IMG/VR virus record: IMGVR_UViG_3300035670_000268
Span: 1 to 54,638 of that record
DNA: 54,638 nucleotides
Source: a virus
Direction: 5' to 3' (one strand)
Part shown: positions 24,878 through 34,504 of the stretch, piece by piece
Position numbering within the stretch: position 1 is the first letter of the stretch
How the letters are laid out: each line of letters starts with the position of its first letter
Made by a program: the position numbers and the translations under genes
The notes under the pieces: model-generated
Told to the model about the DNA's origin: nothing
Databases searched by the model: none
The model's input: only the letters and a program-made list of their open reading frames with translations

Positions 24878-25485
24878 AACAACCGTTAACGAAGAATGAA
24901 TGTATCCACGAAGTCGTGGTGGTAGAAGGTGGGTACGTGGATGACCCGAATGACTTAGGGGGAGAGACCAACTATGGGATCACCAAAGAGACAGCAATGA
25001 AGTACAAACACTGGTGGGCTCACTACAAGTGGGACGGAAACATGCGGACAATGCCAGTGGATTTTGTGTATGCGGTGTATGACGTGGAGTATTGGCAACG
25101 TTTGAACTTAGACACCATCGCAAAACGCTCTGTAACGCTCGCTAGTCGATTATTTGACTTTGGTGTGAATGCTGGTATAGCTAACGCAGCACAAGCGCTA
25201 CAACGCAGTTTAAACGTGTTAAATAAGCAGGGTACTTTGTATCCTGATATTGAGTTAGGGACGATCATTGGTCCTGTGACTCTAAAAGCGTTTGAAGGGT
25301 ATGCGAATACCGTGACGAAAGACTCAGCTGGGTTTGAGAAACTGACGTTGATGATCTACGGTTTACAGATCGCACACTACGTGAAGATCTCGGAAGAGCG
25401 TCAGAAGAACGAAGACTTTACACGGGGGTGGGTGAACCGTGTATGGAAAGCATTCTGGAATTACGCGGAGTGGTTGACACCTTAG
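24874..25485 (+). CDS. Endolysin, glycoside hydrolase family 108 with peptidoglycan-binding domain
   Basis: 203 aa. Residues 9-40 show VVEGGYVDDPNDLGGETNYG, the GH108 (DUF847) signature, with E18 as predicted catalytic acid in EGGY. These enzymes act as N-acetylmuramidases on peptidoglycan. Residues about 90-200 (RLFDFGVNAGIANAAQALQR, then IGPVTLKAF) match the peptidoglycan-binding domain that follows GH108. There is no signal peptide or SAR helix, so release needs a holin. The start is ATG 24874 (GGAG 6 bases upstream, ATGA overlap) rather than the in-frame ATG at 24862. Confidence 0.92.
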   Translation: MKQPLTKNECIHEVVVVEGGYVDDPNDLGGETNYGITKETAMKYKHWWAHYKWDGNMRTMPVDFVYAVYDVEYWQRLNLDTIAKRSVTLASRLFDFGVNAGIANAAQALQRSLNVLNKQGTLYPDIELGTIIGPVTLKAFEGYANTVTKDSAGFEKLTLMIYGLQIAHYVKISEERQKNEDFTRGWVNRVWKAFWNYAEWLTP

Positions 25486-25490
25486 GTGTA

Positions 25491-25523
25491 GCATAGAGGG
25501 AGGCGTAAAGCCTCCCTCTATGC
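25491..25523. terminator. Bidirectional terminator between endolysin and tail-fibre cluster
   Basis: A perfect 14-bp stem GCATAGAGGGAGGC / GCCTCCCTCTATGC with a GTAAA loop between converging units. One of the GCATA-flanked terminators of this genome. Confidence 0.9.
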
Positions 25524-25550
25524 TGGGTTTGTAACCAAGATACGAACTCG

Positions 25551-26768
25551 TTATTTTGCTCTTACGTAATCAACGAAGCTACCGGAAGATGTCGCGCTTG
25601 GTGTTCCCGCCAGAAAACCTCCAATTGTATTTCCCACAAACACTCTCTGTGACGTCAATACCGTCGGCATCGAATGATCGACTTCCACGTAGTTCACAAA
25701 ATCCGTTGTCGTGTAAAAACGCCCCTCCTCGCCGTTGGTCCAGTGTTTGTTGTCGAAGAAACCTGCGTAAGACAAGAAATACGTTTTGTTGGCCCCGAGC
25801 GGAAAATCGGTCATAGTAGCACCAGAGTTATTACTATAATAAAATCCTCTATTGCCAGCCGCATCGGAGTAAGGCACTATATTTCTAAAAGACCCACCAC
25901 CAGGAAGTAGATGAAACGAGAAAGTCCTAGGTAAACTCAACCCACTCGTGTCCACAACCGCACCTAACGTAAAACTAAACGTAGAGTCGTTGGCATAAAG
26001 CAAACGGAACGCGGTACCTCCACTAAAACGCGCCATAACGACGTAGTTGGTACCGTCCCAAACAATTCCGTAGGGCCACCAGTTAGACGAGGTGTTCACG
26101 TCTACGGTGACTCTAGTCGGACTTGTGTTGGTCAGGTTGTTGGCTTTCTCGATGGCGAATCTGGAATGTGTGCCCGTGTCCGATCTACTTTTGCGGAGCA
26201 CCGCAAAGTTATTAGGGCTGGCAGCATACCAATCAGGCCAACCGTGCGTCCCATCCGCCACAGACGACGACGCGATGGTCCACGCGACACCGTCCGTGCT
26301 ATGCCCAAAAATCCAGGTATGGTCGTTTTGGGAAGCTAAATAAATCACTCTGTTGAATCCGGGATGCCAAAACCCTACGTTTAAAGAGCCGTTGGTGATT
26401 ATAGTTCCAATGTTATTCAAAAAGAAAGACCACCCCACCCCACCATCGTCACTGACCACGGTACCTTTAGGACCACCACTCGCGCTCTGAACTGGAATTA
26501 CAATCCTGCCAGTGGATGGTATCTGACACGGAGTTGCGATTCCCAAAACGTTACCATAAAGAGTAGGTAATACAGAACTCGTACTTAAGTTTAGTCTTCC
26601 AAAACGCCAGAACGTCGTATCGATCAGATTTTGGTCCGATAGTACAGTACCCGTACGCACATACACTTTTGTACCGTCGATGTGCACGTGAGGCGTTCGT
26701 TCATAGAAGGTCGTCTTGGCCCCAACAGCTACATCACCACCACCGAAAAATCTCGCTAAATTACCCAT
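25551..26768 (-). CDS. Asp-box (BNR) beta-propeller tail protein, paralogue 1
   Basis: 405 aa. Asp-box-like motifs recur (SDDGGVGW, STDGVAWT, SNNSGATMT, TTDFVNY), the hallmark of sialidase-type beta-propellers. No sialidase active-site Arg set is evident, so binding rather than cleavage of a glycan receptor is likelier. The N-terminal 65 residues (VYVRTGTVLSDQNLIDTTFW) match the 37719-38993 protein (VYLQVGFLERDQNYYDTTYW) and are a probable virion-attachment segment. Last gene of the fibre cluster. SD AAAGGAGAC. Confidence 0.75.
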   Translation of the reverse strand: MGNLARFFGGGDVAVGAKTTFYERTPHVHIDGTKVYVRTGTVLSDQNLIDTTFWRFGRLNLSTSSVLPTLYGNVLGIATPCQIPSTGRIVIPVQSASGGPKGTVVSDDGGVGWSFFLNNIGTIITNGSLNVGFWHPGFNRVIYLASQNDHTWIFGHSTDGVAWTIASSSVADGTHGWPDWYAASPNNFAVLRKSRSDTGTHSRFAIEKANNLTNTSPTRVTVDVNTSSNWWPYGIVWDGTNYVVMARFSGGTAFRLLYANDSTFSFTLGAVVDTSGLSLPRTFSFHLLPGGGSFRNIVPYSDAAGNRGFYYSNNSGATMTDFPLGANKTYFLSYAGFFDNKHWTNGEEGRFYTTTDFVNYVEVDHSMPTVLTSQRVFVGNTIGGFLAGTPSATSSGSFVDYVRAK

Positions 26769-26783
26769 TGGGGTAGTCTCCTT

Positions 26784-27119
26784 TTATTTACGGAATGTAA
26801 AGGTTGTGGTATCGAGCGAGTATTTACTCAACTCTACTTTTAATGCGTCTTCCCAGCCAGTCCCTGGCGTAGGCTCTTTGACCCCAAAATACGCCTGAAG
26901 AAACTCCGTAGCTTCTGGAATAACCTTTTCAGCCACATACCTTGCTGCACTCCCACCGTAGTTATTCGTAATGGCAGCTTGCGCGTCGTTACTAACCGCG
27001 ATTGCTTCCTCGTTCTGTCCCGACTGCGGGTTGTATAACGCGACCCAAAAGTCATTATCCATTCCTAATTGAAACTGGATAATGAAGCGATCATACGTCG
27101 CTACGTCTATTTTAAACAT
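26784..27119 (-). CDS. Small helical protein, candidate fibre chaperone 1
   Basis: 111 aa. The middle (AAITNNYGGSAARYVAEKVIPEA then PTPGTGWEDAL) resembles the 27130-27516 product (AEITQRYDGNTKAFLDDFI then PEYPTGVLEQL), so the two are paralogues. Small soluble proteins straight after a giant fibre gene are often fibre-assembly chaperones or tip proteins, which is the inferred role. SD AAGGGG. Confidence 0.55.
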   Translation of the reverse strand: MFKIDVATYDRFIIQFQLGMDNDFWVALYNPQSGQNEEAIAVSNDAQAAITNNYGGSAARYVAEKVIPEATEFLQAYFGVKEPTPGTGWEDALKVELSKYSLDTTTFTFRK

Positions 27120-27129
27120 ACCCTACCCC

Positions 27130-27516
27130 TTACGGAAGTAATTTAAAACCTTGTGCAGCATCGTCTGAAAAGCCGTAACGAAAAAGCCACAGTAACTGTT
27201 CCAATACCCCCGTTGGGTACTCTGGAAGCGTTCCACCTGTTGCTTTTAAAAGCTTCTCATTCCCTACACGGATGAAGTCGTCTAAGAACGCTTTGGTATT
27301 CCCGTCATAACGCTGAGTGATTTCAGCTTCCACGTAGTCTATCGCGTGTACTAGCTCAAAGTCACTTGACGCACTGCTAGGACCACCAGCAGTGATTTGT
27401 TTTACCATCACCACCCCCGCAGGGATGTCAGGCGAGCCTGCATTCACACCCACAGCACACACGTACCCATTGACGACACGTATCGTGTCTTCTGGGGTAG
27501 GTAAATACCCTTTCAT
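27130..27516 (-). CDS. Small helical protein, candidate fibre chaperone 2
   Basis: 128 aa from ATG 27516 (AAGGAG 6 bases upstream; a GTG two codons earlier is less likely). Resembles its neighbour 26784-27119 over about 60 residues. N-terminal beta part (IRVVNGYVCAVGVNAGSPDIPAG) and helical C-terminus. It directly follows the giant fibre gene. Chaperone role is inference from position. Confidence 0.55.
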   Translation of the reverse strand: MKGYLPTPEDTIRVVNGYVCAVGVNAGSPDIPAGVVMVKQITAGGPSSASSDFELVHAIDYVEAEITQRYDGNTKAFLDDFIRVGNEKLLKATGGTLPEYPTGVLEQLLWLFRYGFSDDAAQGFKLLP

Positions 27517-27542
27517 ACACACTCCTTAAGAATCAGTAAGTC

Positions 27543-27564
27543 GAGTGGGAGTCTCCCCCCACTC
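27543..27564 (-). terminator. Weak hairpin after the giant fibre gene
   Basis: GAGTGGG pairs with CCCACTC (7 bp). No U run follows, so this may only attenuate transcription into the two small genes. Confidence 0.4.
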
Positions 27565-27568
27565 TAGG

Positions 27569-30500
27569 TTATAACTGCACCACCCAATCCGTACCATCAC
27601 GAATCACACGCAGCTCCCCGTTCACACTTTCGAACCATGGGTTGCTATCGGTGGTTCCATCTGGTAAGTAGAAGGTTCCACTGGTGGTTGTAAAAGTCAC
27701 ACGATTGGCGGTAAACGGTTTATACACCACGACATGGTCTTGGTCGATGAACGTGTTGTCCAACACGATCGACACGTTCCCTAACCGCGTATCTGCGTAG
27801 AGTTTTCCTTCTCCAGCGACCCGAGTGAGGTTGCGTGTACCGGCTGTTGCTTTCGTGTACGTAGCGACTGTCGGCGTAGACGCTTCTGACGGTTGTAATA
27901 CCCCGCCTACAAACATCCATCCCGTGGTCCCTCCCACAAACACCAACCGACTGGTAGTCCCACTTTGGTTGACGTCGACGTCTTCCACTAACCCCATGAT
28001 CGACTGTCCGTTTCTCTTCAGTACGAGTTTGTTTAAACCAAACTTACTCGCAGCGTCGTAGAAACTGACGGTGTCATTTACAGCTGGTGTGGCGGGTAAC
28101 GTTAACTCCACGATGCCCGCAGTGGTGTCTACGCCGTACACCGTCTTACTGACAGCTGTCGTATTCGCAGAGATCAACTGGAACGTTTCCCCCCCAGCGG
28201 CGTCTCCTCCCAACGCAGCAAGAGAAATCTCTTGTTCTACGGTGAGATACCCGGAGCCCAAGGCAGCGGCAGTTGCGATACCTACCGACGCTACGTTGTT
28301 GTAATCGACAATCTCAACAAAAAGCGACATGTTTGTCATCGCTTCGGTGGCGTGTACGTCGATGTACGCGAAGTTACCTGTGTAGCTTGGATGGTAGACG
28401 ATTCGGATTTTATCAAACACAGCCCCGGAATAGTTACCGTAGTCCAACAACTTCACTTGTGGGTTTTGTCCGAAATAACACGAGTATTGTACACGTACAA
28501 CGCCATGATCTCCCGATACACTCCAACGTAAGTTTAGTATGCCGTCAAATCGGTTAATCCCAGAACTGGAAGAAACAAGCCGGTACCACCCATTGACTAC
28601 CGTATTAACCGTAGCGCTGCTGGTTCTAAGTGCCCTTGAACTTAAGTCATACGCTTGTTTGACGGCTGTAGCAGATGCCGACAACGTAGAGCTGGTTGTA
28701 GAAACACTGTCCGATAACTGGGAGATACCCGCGACACTGGTGGTGGCGACGGGTAGTCTCGCTACCGGTACCGTACCAGTATTTAAGTTACTGGCGTTGG
28801 TGTAATACGAGCCTTCTTGGTCGTCCAGTAGGTCGACGTTTAAGTTGGCTACTTTGGTCGTAGACGCAACGATCAACGGCGCGGTGCCTGTAGCGATTTC
28901 GGAGATCAACACATTCGCACTGATACGCTCAAAGAACTCACGTGCAGACCCACGCACTGCAGTGTAGATCGTGCCTGTAGACGTGCCTACAGCAAGCCCC
29001 GTCCCGTAGGTGATGGTGTGACTTCCATTAGAAGCAATCATCTCCGATTCAACATGGTAAACACGATGCCAAGCGTCATTCCAGACCTGGATTTCGTGTT
29101 GACCTTGTCCGGTTTGTACTACTCGTATTTGACTTCCGGGACCAAACACATTTGCGTTGTCTGGTACGTTCAGCGTTGTTCCGCTCGCGCGTACTAAACT
29201 TACAGTGTAATAGCTGGTCTTCAGAAATTCCGATGCTGTCTGTGAACCAAAATTGTTTTGCGGGTCGACTAACTTAAATCGCCACGCGACAGCACTATAA
29301 GCACTATTGGCTAGAGTAACTGTAACCAGAGTTCTCCATGTTTGTTCCGCACCCCACGCTGGCGACCATGCATATTTGGCAAAAGATAAATTCCCGTAAC
29401 GCAACCCAGCCGCCAGCACTTTCATCCCAGTTAAGGTTTGAGTACTAGTGATGTCTACCGCATCCGTCAGTCCGTAGCCCACCACCGTAGTGGGATTCGT
29501 ACCTGCTGTAACCCGCCCTTTCGCGTCCACTGTGACACTGCGATACGTACCCGCAGTCACTCCACTGTTTGCAAGCGTAAGCGCACCTGTGGCGTTCGCA
29601 GACCCGTTAAACGACGCCGACCACGTACCATCTCCTGTAATAGCGATGGTTCGTGTGTTTGTCAACGTTAACGCACTGTTTACATTCAAAGCGATGGCGT
29701 CATTGTCTAATAACCGAACTCGTTTATCAACAATAACCAGTCCGGTTAAATCACCGGCGGCGAAGTTAGGTTGGTCGCTGTATAACGTGTAACTAGCAAC
29801 GCCTGCAGAGTCGGTGTGTATGACAACAGCAGTCAGTTGGGCGTACGTGGTATCCCAACGCATGTAGAAATCCACAACAGTAGGGCCTGCATTAGAAACA
29901 ACCACATACCCTAACGTAAAGTGAGGGCTTTCATCCCCCACGATTTGTGCGGTAACAAATGGGTTAGAACCAAAAGCGGCCTGTTGTTTCACCCGTAACG
30001 TAATTTCACACGCCCGTAAAATACCATCCCCAGATCCGACAGAGGTCCCTTCCAACAAAACAATCATTTCGCTGTATAGGTTCGTTATCGTCATCGTGGA
30101 GATTTTCGTCCAACGTCCGCTGAGCGTACCACCGGAATTCGTTGTACTGATACGGCGTTGTAACTGACTCGCTGTGGCTGCGTTCCCTGTGGTATTTTGG
30201 TTGAGTGTAGGAATGTCTGCCGCTACTAACGTCGTACCACCTGTCACACGTCCTTTCGCGTCTACAGTCACTTTCGTGTACGTACCCGCGGTGACTCCTG
30301 AGTTCGCCAAGGTTGCAGTGCCAGACACGTTTGCAGAACCATCGAAGTTCACCGTCCAGCTGACGTCACCCGTGGAGGTGATGCTTCTGACGGTTTGTAG
30401 CTTCACTGCAGTATCTGCGGTACCCGCTGCGGGGTTGACCCACACGTACGCACTACCCGACCATCTGTACAGCCGGCCTGTGTCTATCGCGAGATACAGT

Positions 30501-33500
30501 TTACTGGTTTCTCCAGTGACTGGGAAGGACGCGAGTGTAGCGTACTCCAACACGTCGTCCACGTAACTCGGTAATTGCGCTGCAGGTACTTTACCATCCG
30601 CACCTAACGTCGCTACGCCGTTCACGGCTCCTTTTTCACTCAATGGTATTTTTGTCAGTGAGGAATCGTAGGCCGCTTTGACAGCCGAAGCTGTTGCAGC
30701 CTCAGTGGTACTGGTGGAGGTCACGGTGTTGTTTAATTGCACCACACCCGTCTGTGCTGTCGACGCGCTACGAATGGTTTGGGTGCTTGCTGAGGTAATC
30801 CGACCTTTTGCGTCTACTACAATGACCGGTACGCCAATCGTACTACCATACGTCGCTGCTGTTACACCGGAGTTACTGAGCGTAAGTGCGCTAGTCACGT
30901 TACCGCTACCATCAAACAACACACTCCACGTACCGTCACCAGTAATAGAGATCGTCCGTGCTGTGGCCAGTTTAGTCGCTGTGCCGGTATTGATGGAGTC
31001 GAGCGTGGTATTCACCCAGCCGGTTCCGCTGCGTGTCAGCACTTGCCCGTCTATCGGAGACGTCACCGTCACGTTCGACAGTGAGTCCAACGTGTGGTTG
31101 TGCGTAGACGACGCAGCATCGGTAATCCCGTATCCCGCTAAGGTGGTGGGCTTGCCTGTGGTGATCTTCGACCAGTCTAATGCAGGAATGTCTGCCGCTA
31201 CTAACGTCGTACCACCTGTCACACGACCGTAGTTATCTACAGTGACTTTCGGGTACGTACCGGAGGTTATCTTTAAGTAGAAGTTGGCTTGGTAGGTGCT
31301 GTAACCAGCTGGGATAGACCCTAACGTTCCGACTGGAGTCAACGACCATCCTAACATACTACTGGACTGGACGTCCATTTGAATTGCAGTATGCGTACCC
31401 GACGCTCGTAGTTCTACAAACGCATAGTTTCCAGCATAGGTCGTGTGGTACACAACACGTACTGCATCAAATCCACCTGAACCAAAACGACTGAAATCCT
31501 TCTGGATCGCTGTGGGTTCTAGCCCATAGTAGATCGATGAGTCAAAACGCACAGAACCGTGATGGGAACTGATAGACCACCGCACCCAGAACTCTCCCGT
31601 GCAGCGATCCACACCCACCGGCGATGAAGCGACACGATACCACGTACCCGACGTTGTGTTTAACGTCCCACTAGTTCTTGCTGCGTGAGGAGTGGTGTCA
31701 CGCAACACTTTCCCTTGGTTTGCAGTTAATGCTAAGGTGGTGCTGGTGCTGGTTAAGTTGTCATTGAGTTGTACTAAACCCGTTTGCGATGTAGTTCCAA
31801 GACGGACTGAGTTGTGAGCGATGGATGTCACCCGCCCTTTGGCATCTACGGTGACAGTAGGTATAGTTACGTTGTTACCAAACGTACCCGCCGTCACGCC
31901 ACTGTTCGCTAACGTAAACGCCGCACTGACGTTTGCAGAGCCGTTAAAGTCCACAGTCCACGTACCGTCACCGGTCGTGGAGATCGTTCTTGAAGTCTGT
32001 AACGTCGTTGCAGTCCCAGCATTCCCTGTAACAGAGATACCCCAGGTTCCTACAGCGTTGCTCCCATCCAGTAACGCACCATCAGAAATTCCGTATCCAG
32101 CAAGTGTCGATGGTTTACCTGTGGTAATCTTCGACCAATCTAAACTAGGAATATCCGCTGCTACTAAAGACGACCCGTTGGTGACTCGTCCTTTCGCATC
32201 TACGGTGACCTTCGGATAGGTGCCTGCAACCACACCAGAGTTACTGAGTGTAAGTGCTCCTGTGGAGTTCGCAGAACCGTCGTACGTCGTGGACCACGTC
32301 GCATCGCCTGTAATACTCAACGTACGCGCAGTCGCGAGTTTAGTCGCTGTGGATGCATTACCAGTCAGCGCACCTATAAAGGTAGGTGCTGTAATATTCC
32401 CCACAAACAGCACATCTGGTCCAGTAACGAAGTACGAAAACACAACGTGTGCGACTCCATCGGCTCTACGGAAGAAACTCACCCGATCGGCAGCTTCCCC
32501 CGTCGCGAACGCTGGAGAAGCGTCACCGTTGTAGAACATACCACCACCGAACGTGGTCGATTGCCCGACGTAGACATATCCAGTTCCCTGGACGTCCCCG
32601 TGGGCCTCAAAGCCAGCTCGATGTGCATCGCCCGCTAAAGCGCGTACGACCGTATTTGCTGCACGGTTCGTTGCACCCACGTCGACATTTCCGTCGATTG
32701 TCCCGCCGGCTTTAGGAAAAGCTCCGATATCTGCTAAAGTAAACTCCACATCCGCAGAACCGTTGACTGATCTGGTTAGTAAACCAATGGTGATGTTTCT
32801 TGCGGTACCCCACGTCAGTGTGGTGATATTCGCTGTACCATCAAACGACGTCCCGTTGATCGTCCGTGCGGTTTGTAACTTGACAGCGGCATCGGCTGTA
32901 CCTGAGTTTTCATTGATCCAGATATACACACTACCTGACCAACGATACTGCCGGTTGTCATCCAAAGCGACGTAGATCTTTCCAGTCTCACCTGTAGCTG
33001 GAAATGCGGCTAAGTTCGGATACTCAAGAATGTCATCCACGTAACTCGGCAATTGAGACGACGGCACCAACCCCTGGGCATCCAACGTGGCTACGCCGTT
33101 TGCTACCCCACGTTGTGCGAGAGGAATCATCGTCGCAGCGTAGTCGTAAGTCACTTTCACTGCGTTGGTAGTTGCTGCCTCAGTGGTACTGGTAGAGGTC
33201 ACGGTGTTGTTTAATTGCACCACACCCGTTTGACTCGTCGTCGCGCTACGGATTGTCGTGTTAGAAACAGCGGTGATTCTACCTTTCGCATCAACAGTCA
33301 CTGTAGGAACAGCAATGCTGGTGCCGTAACTCCCTGCGGTAGCGCCAGAATTAGCCAAAGTGAACGCTAACCCTAAGTTGGCAGAACCGTTGAAACTTCC
33401 AGAGGCTGTGCCATCACCAGTAATAGAGATGGTCCGGGCTGTAGTCAGTGTTGCTGCACTACCAGAGATACTAATCGCCCACGTACCGGTAGCACTCGTA

Positions 33501-34504
33501 CCGTCGTTCTTAGGCACGTCGGTAATTCCGTACCCGTCACGCGTCGTAGGTTTACCTGTAGTAATTTTACTCCAGTCTAGGTTAGGGATGTCCGTCGCAC
33601 TTAACGTCGTGGCAGTAGTCACACGACCTTTCGCGTCTACTGTGACTTTCGTGTACGTCCCAGTGACTACGCCAGTGTTCACTAACGTGACAGGAATCGT
33701 GACGTTTGTCGTACCATTGAAAGAGATTCCACCGGTGGCGTCACCACCCACGGATAACGTCCGTGCGGTTTCTAAGCGGGTGGCTGTAAGTGCGTTACCC
33801 GACACAGACATAGGCCATACGGAACCGTACTCTGTAGAGTTGGTTGCAAGTTCTAAACGCGCACTGGTCGGATTCCACCCAATCTTCACTGCAATCGCCG
33901 GACTCTGTCCTGCACCAGTACCTTGCTGTACTGGAATGAACCCTAAATTAGGTTCTTTAGAATCCAGAGCTGCTTGCAAACCCGTCACTGTAGAGATAGG
34001 TTGTTCACCGGTGTGGTTGGTACGGGACAATAAAAACGCATCCGTTTGGTTTTTCGTCGCTTCGGCGGCTATGCCGTCTAATTTCACGTAGTGTGACGTC
34101 GACATAAAACCCGCTTGAGCACCGGAAGCTAACGCGTGGGCGCTACCTCCTGCACCAAAGTGGCTATTCAGCTGAGCTTGTAGTTTACGAAACGCCTCAA
34201 AAACACTATCGGTGGCTGCAATAGCGGCTACGGTACCTGGGGTAAAACCAACCAGTACCGTGTCACGCACTCTCGCTTGCGTGAAGTAGAGGTTAGTCGC
34301 CCCTTCTGGTACAGCGTCACTACTGACGACATCCGCAGAGTCTTCATACCCTACTCCTGGGACGTAGTTATACAACCGTCCGGTATCTATGGTTTTGTAG
34401 GTGTATTGCGTACTGCCCGTGACGGGTAAGTCGGCAAACGTAGCGACCTCGACGATGTCGTTTAAGTACCCTGGTAAATTCGCGGTTATATTAATCGACG
34501 TCAT
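27569..34504 (-). CDS. Giant repetitive tail fibre protein
   Basis: 2,311 aa from ATG 34504 (GGAG nine bases upstream, ATGA overlap with the previous stop; the frame opens at 34519). The N-terminal 65 residues (LNDIVEVATFADLPVTGSTQ) form an attachment-type domain that recurs twice inside (about residues 480 and 1310 as YVDDxLEYxxLAxFPxTGET). The shaft is built of many copies of a unit with TARTISITGDGTW, ALTLANSGVTAGTY, VTVDAKGRVT and LDWSKITTGKPTT. Compact non-repeat domains are inserted, two of them alike (HHGSVRFDSSIYYG and DHGVVRVQYSCYFG). The last 90 residues match the 35455-35808 protein and end TDWVVQL. It should trimerise and bind the host surface. Confidence 0.92.
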   Translation of the reverse strand: MTSINITANLPGYLNDIVEVATFADLPVTGSTQYTYKTIDTGRLYNYVPGVGYEDSADVVSSDAVPEGATNLYFTQARVRDTVLVGFTPGTVAAIAATDSVFEAFRKLQAQLNSHFGAGGSAHALASGAQAGFMSTSHYVKLDGIAAEATKNQTDAFLLSRTNHTGEQPISTVTGLQAALDSKEPNLGFIPVQQGTGAGQSPAIAVKIGWNPTSARLELATNSTEYGSVWPMSVSGNALTATRLETARTLSVGGDATGGISFNGTTNVTIPVTLVNTGVVTGTYTKVTVDAKGRVTTATTLSATDIPNLDWSKITTGKPTTRDGYGITDVPKNDGTSATGTWAISISGSAATLTTARTISITGDGTASGSFNGSANLGLAFTLANSGATAGSYGTSIAVPTVTVDAKGRITAVSNTTIRSATTSQTGVVQLNNTVTSTSTTEAATTNAVKVTYDYAATMIPLAQRGVANGVATLDAQGLVPSSQLPSYVDDILEYPNLAAFPATGETGKIYVALDDNRQYRWSGSVYIWINENSGTADAAVKLQTARTINGTSFDGTANITTLTWGTARNITIGLLTRSVNGSADVEFTLADIGAFPKAGGTIDGNVDVGATNRAANTVVRALAGDAHRAGFEAHGDVQGTGYVYVGQSTTFGGGMFYNGDASPAFATGEAADRVSFFRRADGVAHVVFSYFVTGPDVLFVGNITAPTFIGALTGNASTATKLATARTLSITGDATWSTTYDGSANSTGALTLSNSGVVAGTYPKVTVDAKGRVTNGSSLVAADIPSLDWSKITTGKPSTLAGYGISDGALLDGSNAVGTWGISVTGNAGTATTLQTSRTISTTGDGTWTVDFNGSANVSAAFTLANSGVTAGTFGNNVTIPTVTVDAKGRVTSIAHNSVRLGTTSQTGLVQLNDNLTSTSTTLALTANQGKVLRDTTPHAARTSGTLNTTSGTWYRVASSPVGVDRCTGEFWVRWSISSHHGSVRFDSSIYYGLEPTAIQKDFSRFGSGGFDAVRVVYHTTYAGNYAFVELRASGTHTAIQMDVQSSSMLGWSLTPVGTLGSIPAGYSTYQANFYLKITSGTYPKVTVDNYGRVTGGTTLVAADIPALDWSKITTGKPTTLAGYGITDAASSTHNHTLDSLSNVTVTSPIDGQVLTRSGTGWVNTTLDSINTGTATKLATARTISITGDGTWSVLFDGSGNVTSALTLSNSGVTAATYGSTIGVPVIVVDAKGRITSASTQTIRSASTAQTGVVQLNNTVTSTSTTEAATASAVKAAYDSSLTKIPLSEKGAVNGVATLGADGKVPAAQLPSYVDDVLEYATLASFPVTGETSKLYLAIDTGRLYRWSGSAYVWVNPAAGTADTAVKLQTVRSITSTGDVSWTVNFDGSANVSGTATLANSGVTAGTYTKVTVDAKGRVTGGTTLVAADIPTLNQNTTGNAATASQLQRRISTTNSGGTLSGRWTKISTMTITNLYSEMIVLLEGTSVGSGDGILRACEITLRVKQQAAFGSNPFVTAQIVGDESPHFTLGYVVVSNAGPTVVDFYMRWDTTYAQLTAVVIHTDSAGVASYTLYSDQPNFAAGDLTGLVIVDKRVRLLDNDAIALNVNSALTLTNTRTIAITGDGTWSASFNGSANATGALTLANSGVTAGTYRSVTVDAKGRVTAGTNPTTVVGYGLTDAVDITSTQTLTGMKVLAAGLRYGNLSFAKYAWSPAWGAEQTWRTLVTVTLANSAYSAVAWRFKLVDPQNNFGSQTASEFLKTSYYTVSLVRASGTTLNVPDNANVFGPGSQIRVVQTGQGQHEIQVWNDAWHRVYHVESEMIASNGSHTITYGTGLAVGTSTGTIYTAVRGSAREFFERISANVLISEIATGTAPLIVASTTKVANLNVDLLDDQEGSYYTNASNLNTGTVPVARLPVATTSVAGISQLSDSVSTTSSTLSASATAVKQAYDLSSRALRTSSATVNTVVNGWYRLVSSSSGINRFDGILNLRWSVSGDHGVVRVQYSCYFGQNPQVKLLDYGNYSGAVFDKIRIVYHPSYTGNFAYIDVHATEAMTNMSLFVEIVDYNNVASVGIATAAALGSGYLTVEQEISLAALGGDAAGGETFQLISANTTAVSKTVYGVDTTAGIVELTLPATPAVNDTVSFYDAASKFGLNKLVLKRNGQSIMGLVEDVDVNQSGTTSRLVFVGGTTGWMFVGGVLQPSEASTPTVATYTKATAGTRNLTRVAGEGKLYADTRLGNVSIVLDNTFIDQDHVVVYKPFTANRVTFTTTSGTFYLPDGTTDSNPWFESVNGELRVIRDGTDWVVQL
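30209..30250. repeat. 42-base exact direct repeat, copy 1, in fibre gene
   Basis: Identical to 31184-31225 over 42 bases, encoding part of the VTGGTTLVAADIP shaft unit. DNA identity beyond what the protein needs suggests recent duplication or gene conversion. Confidence 0.85.
30699..30751. repeat. 53-base direct repeat, copy 1, in fibre gene
   Basis: Matches 33177-33229 with one mismatch; encodes the TGVVQLNNTVTSTSTTEAA segment found at both places. Exchange would be in frame. Confidence 0.8.
31184..31225. repeat. 42-base exact direct repeat, copy 2, in fibre gene
   Basis: Second copy, 975 bases from the first. Recombination between copies would remove 325 codons in frame. Confidence 0.85.
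33177..33229. repeat. 53-base direct repeat, copy 2, in fibre gene
   Basis: Second copy of the 53-base repeat, 2,478 bases from the first (a multiple of three). Confidence 0.8.

Noticed and set aside
24544-24882. Leftward open frame over the 24617 gene and its leader
   Set aside because: Antisense to a better-supported gene with SD and coupled overlap; the protein is Thr/Cys-rich and has no SD.
25551-26768. Active sialidase
   Set aside because: Asp-boxes alone mark the propeller fold; I could not see the Arg triad and Tyr/Glu pair needed for catalysis.
29438-34091. Several long rightward open frames opposite the giant fibre gene
   Set aside because: They follow the repeat pattern of the fibre gene, have no SD and encode low-complexity Val/Pro/Ala sequences. 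They are antisense shadows caused by biased codon use.
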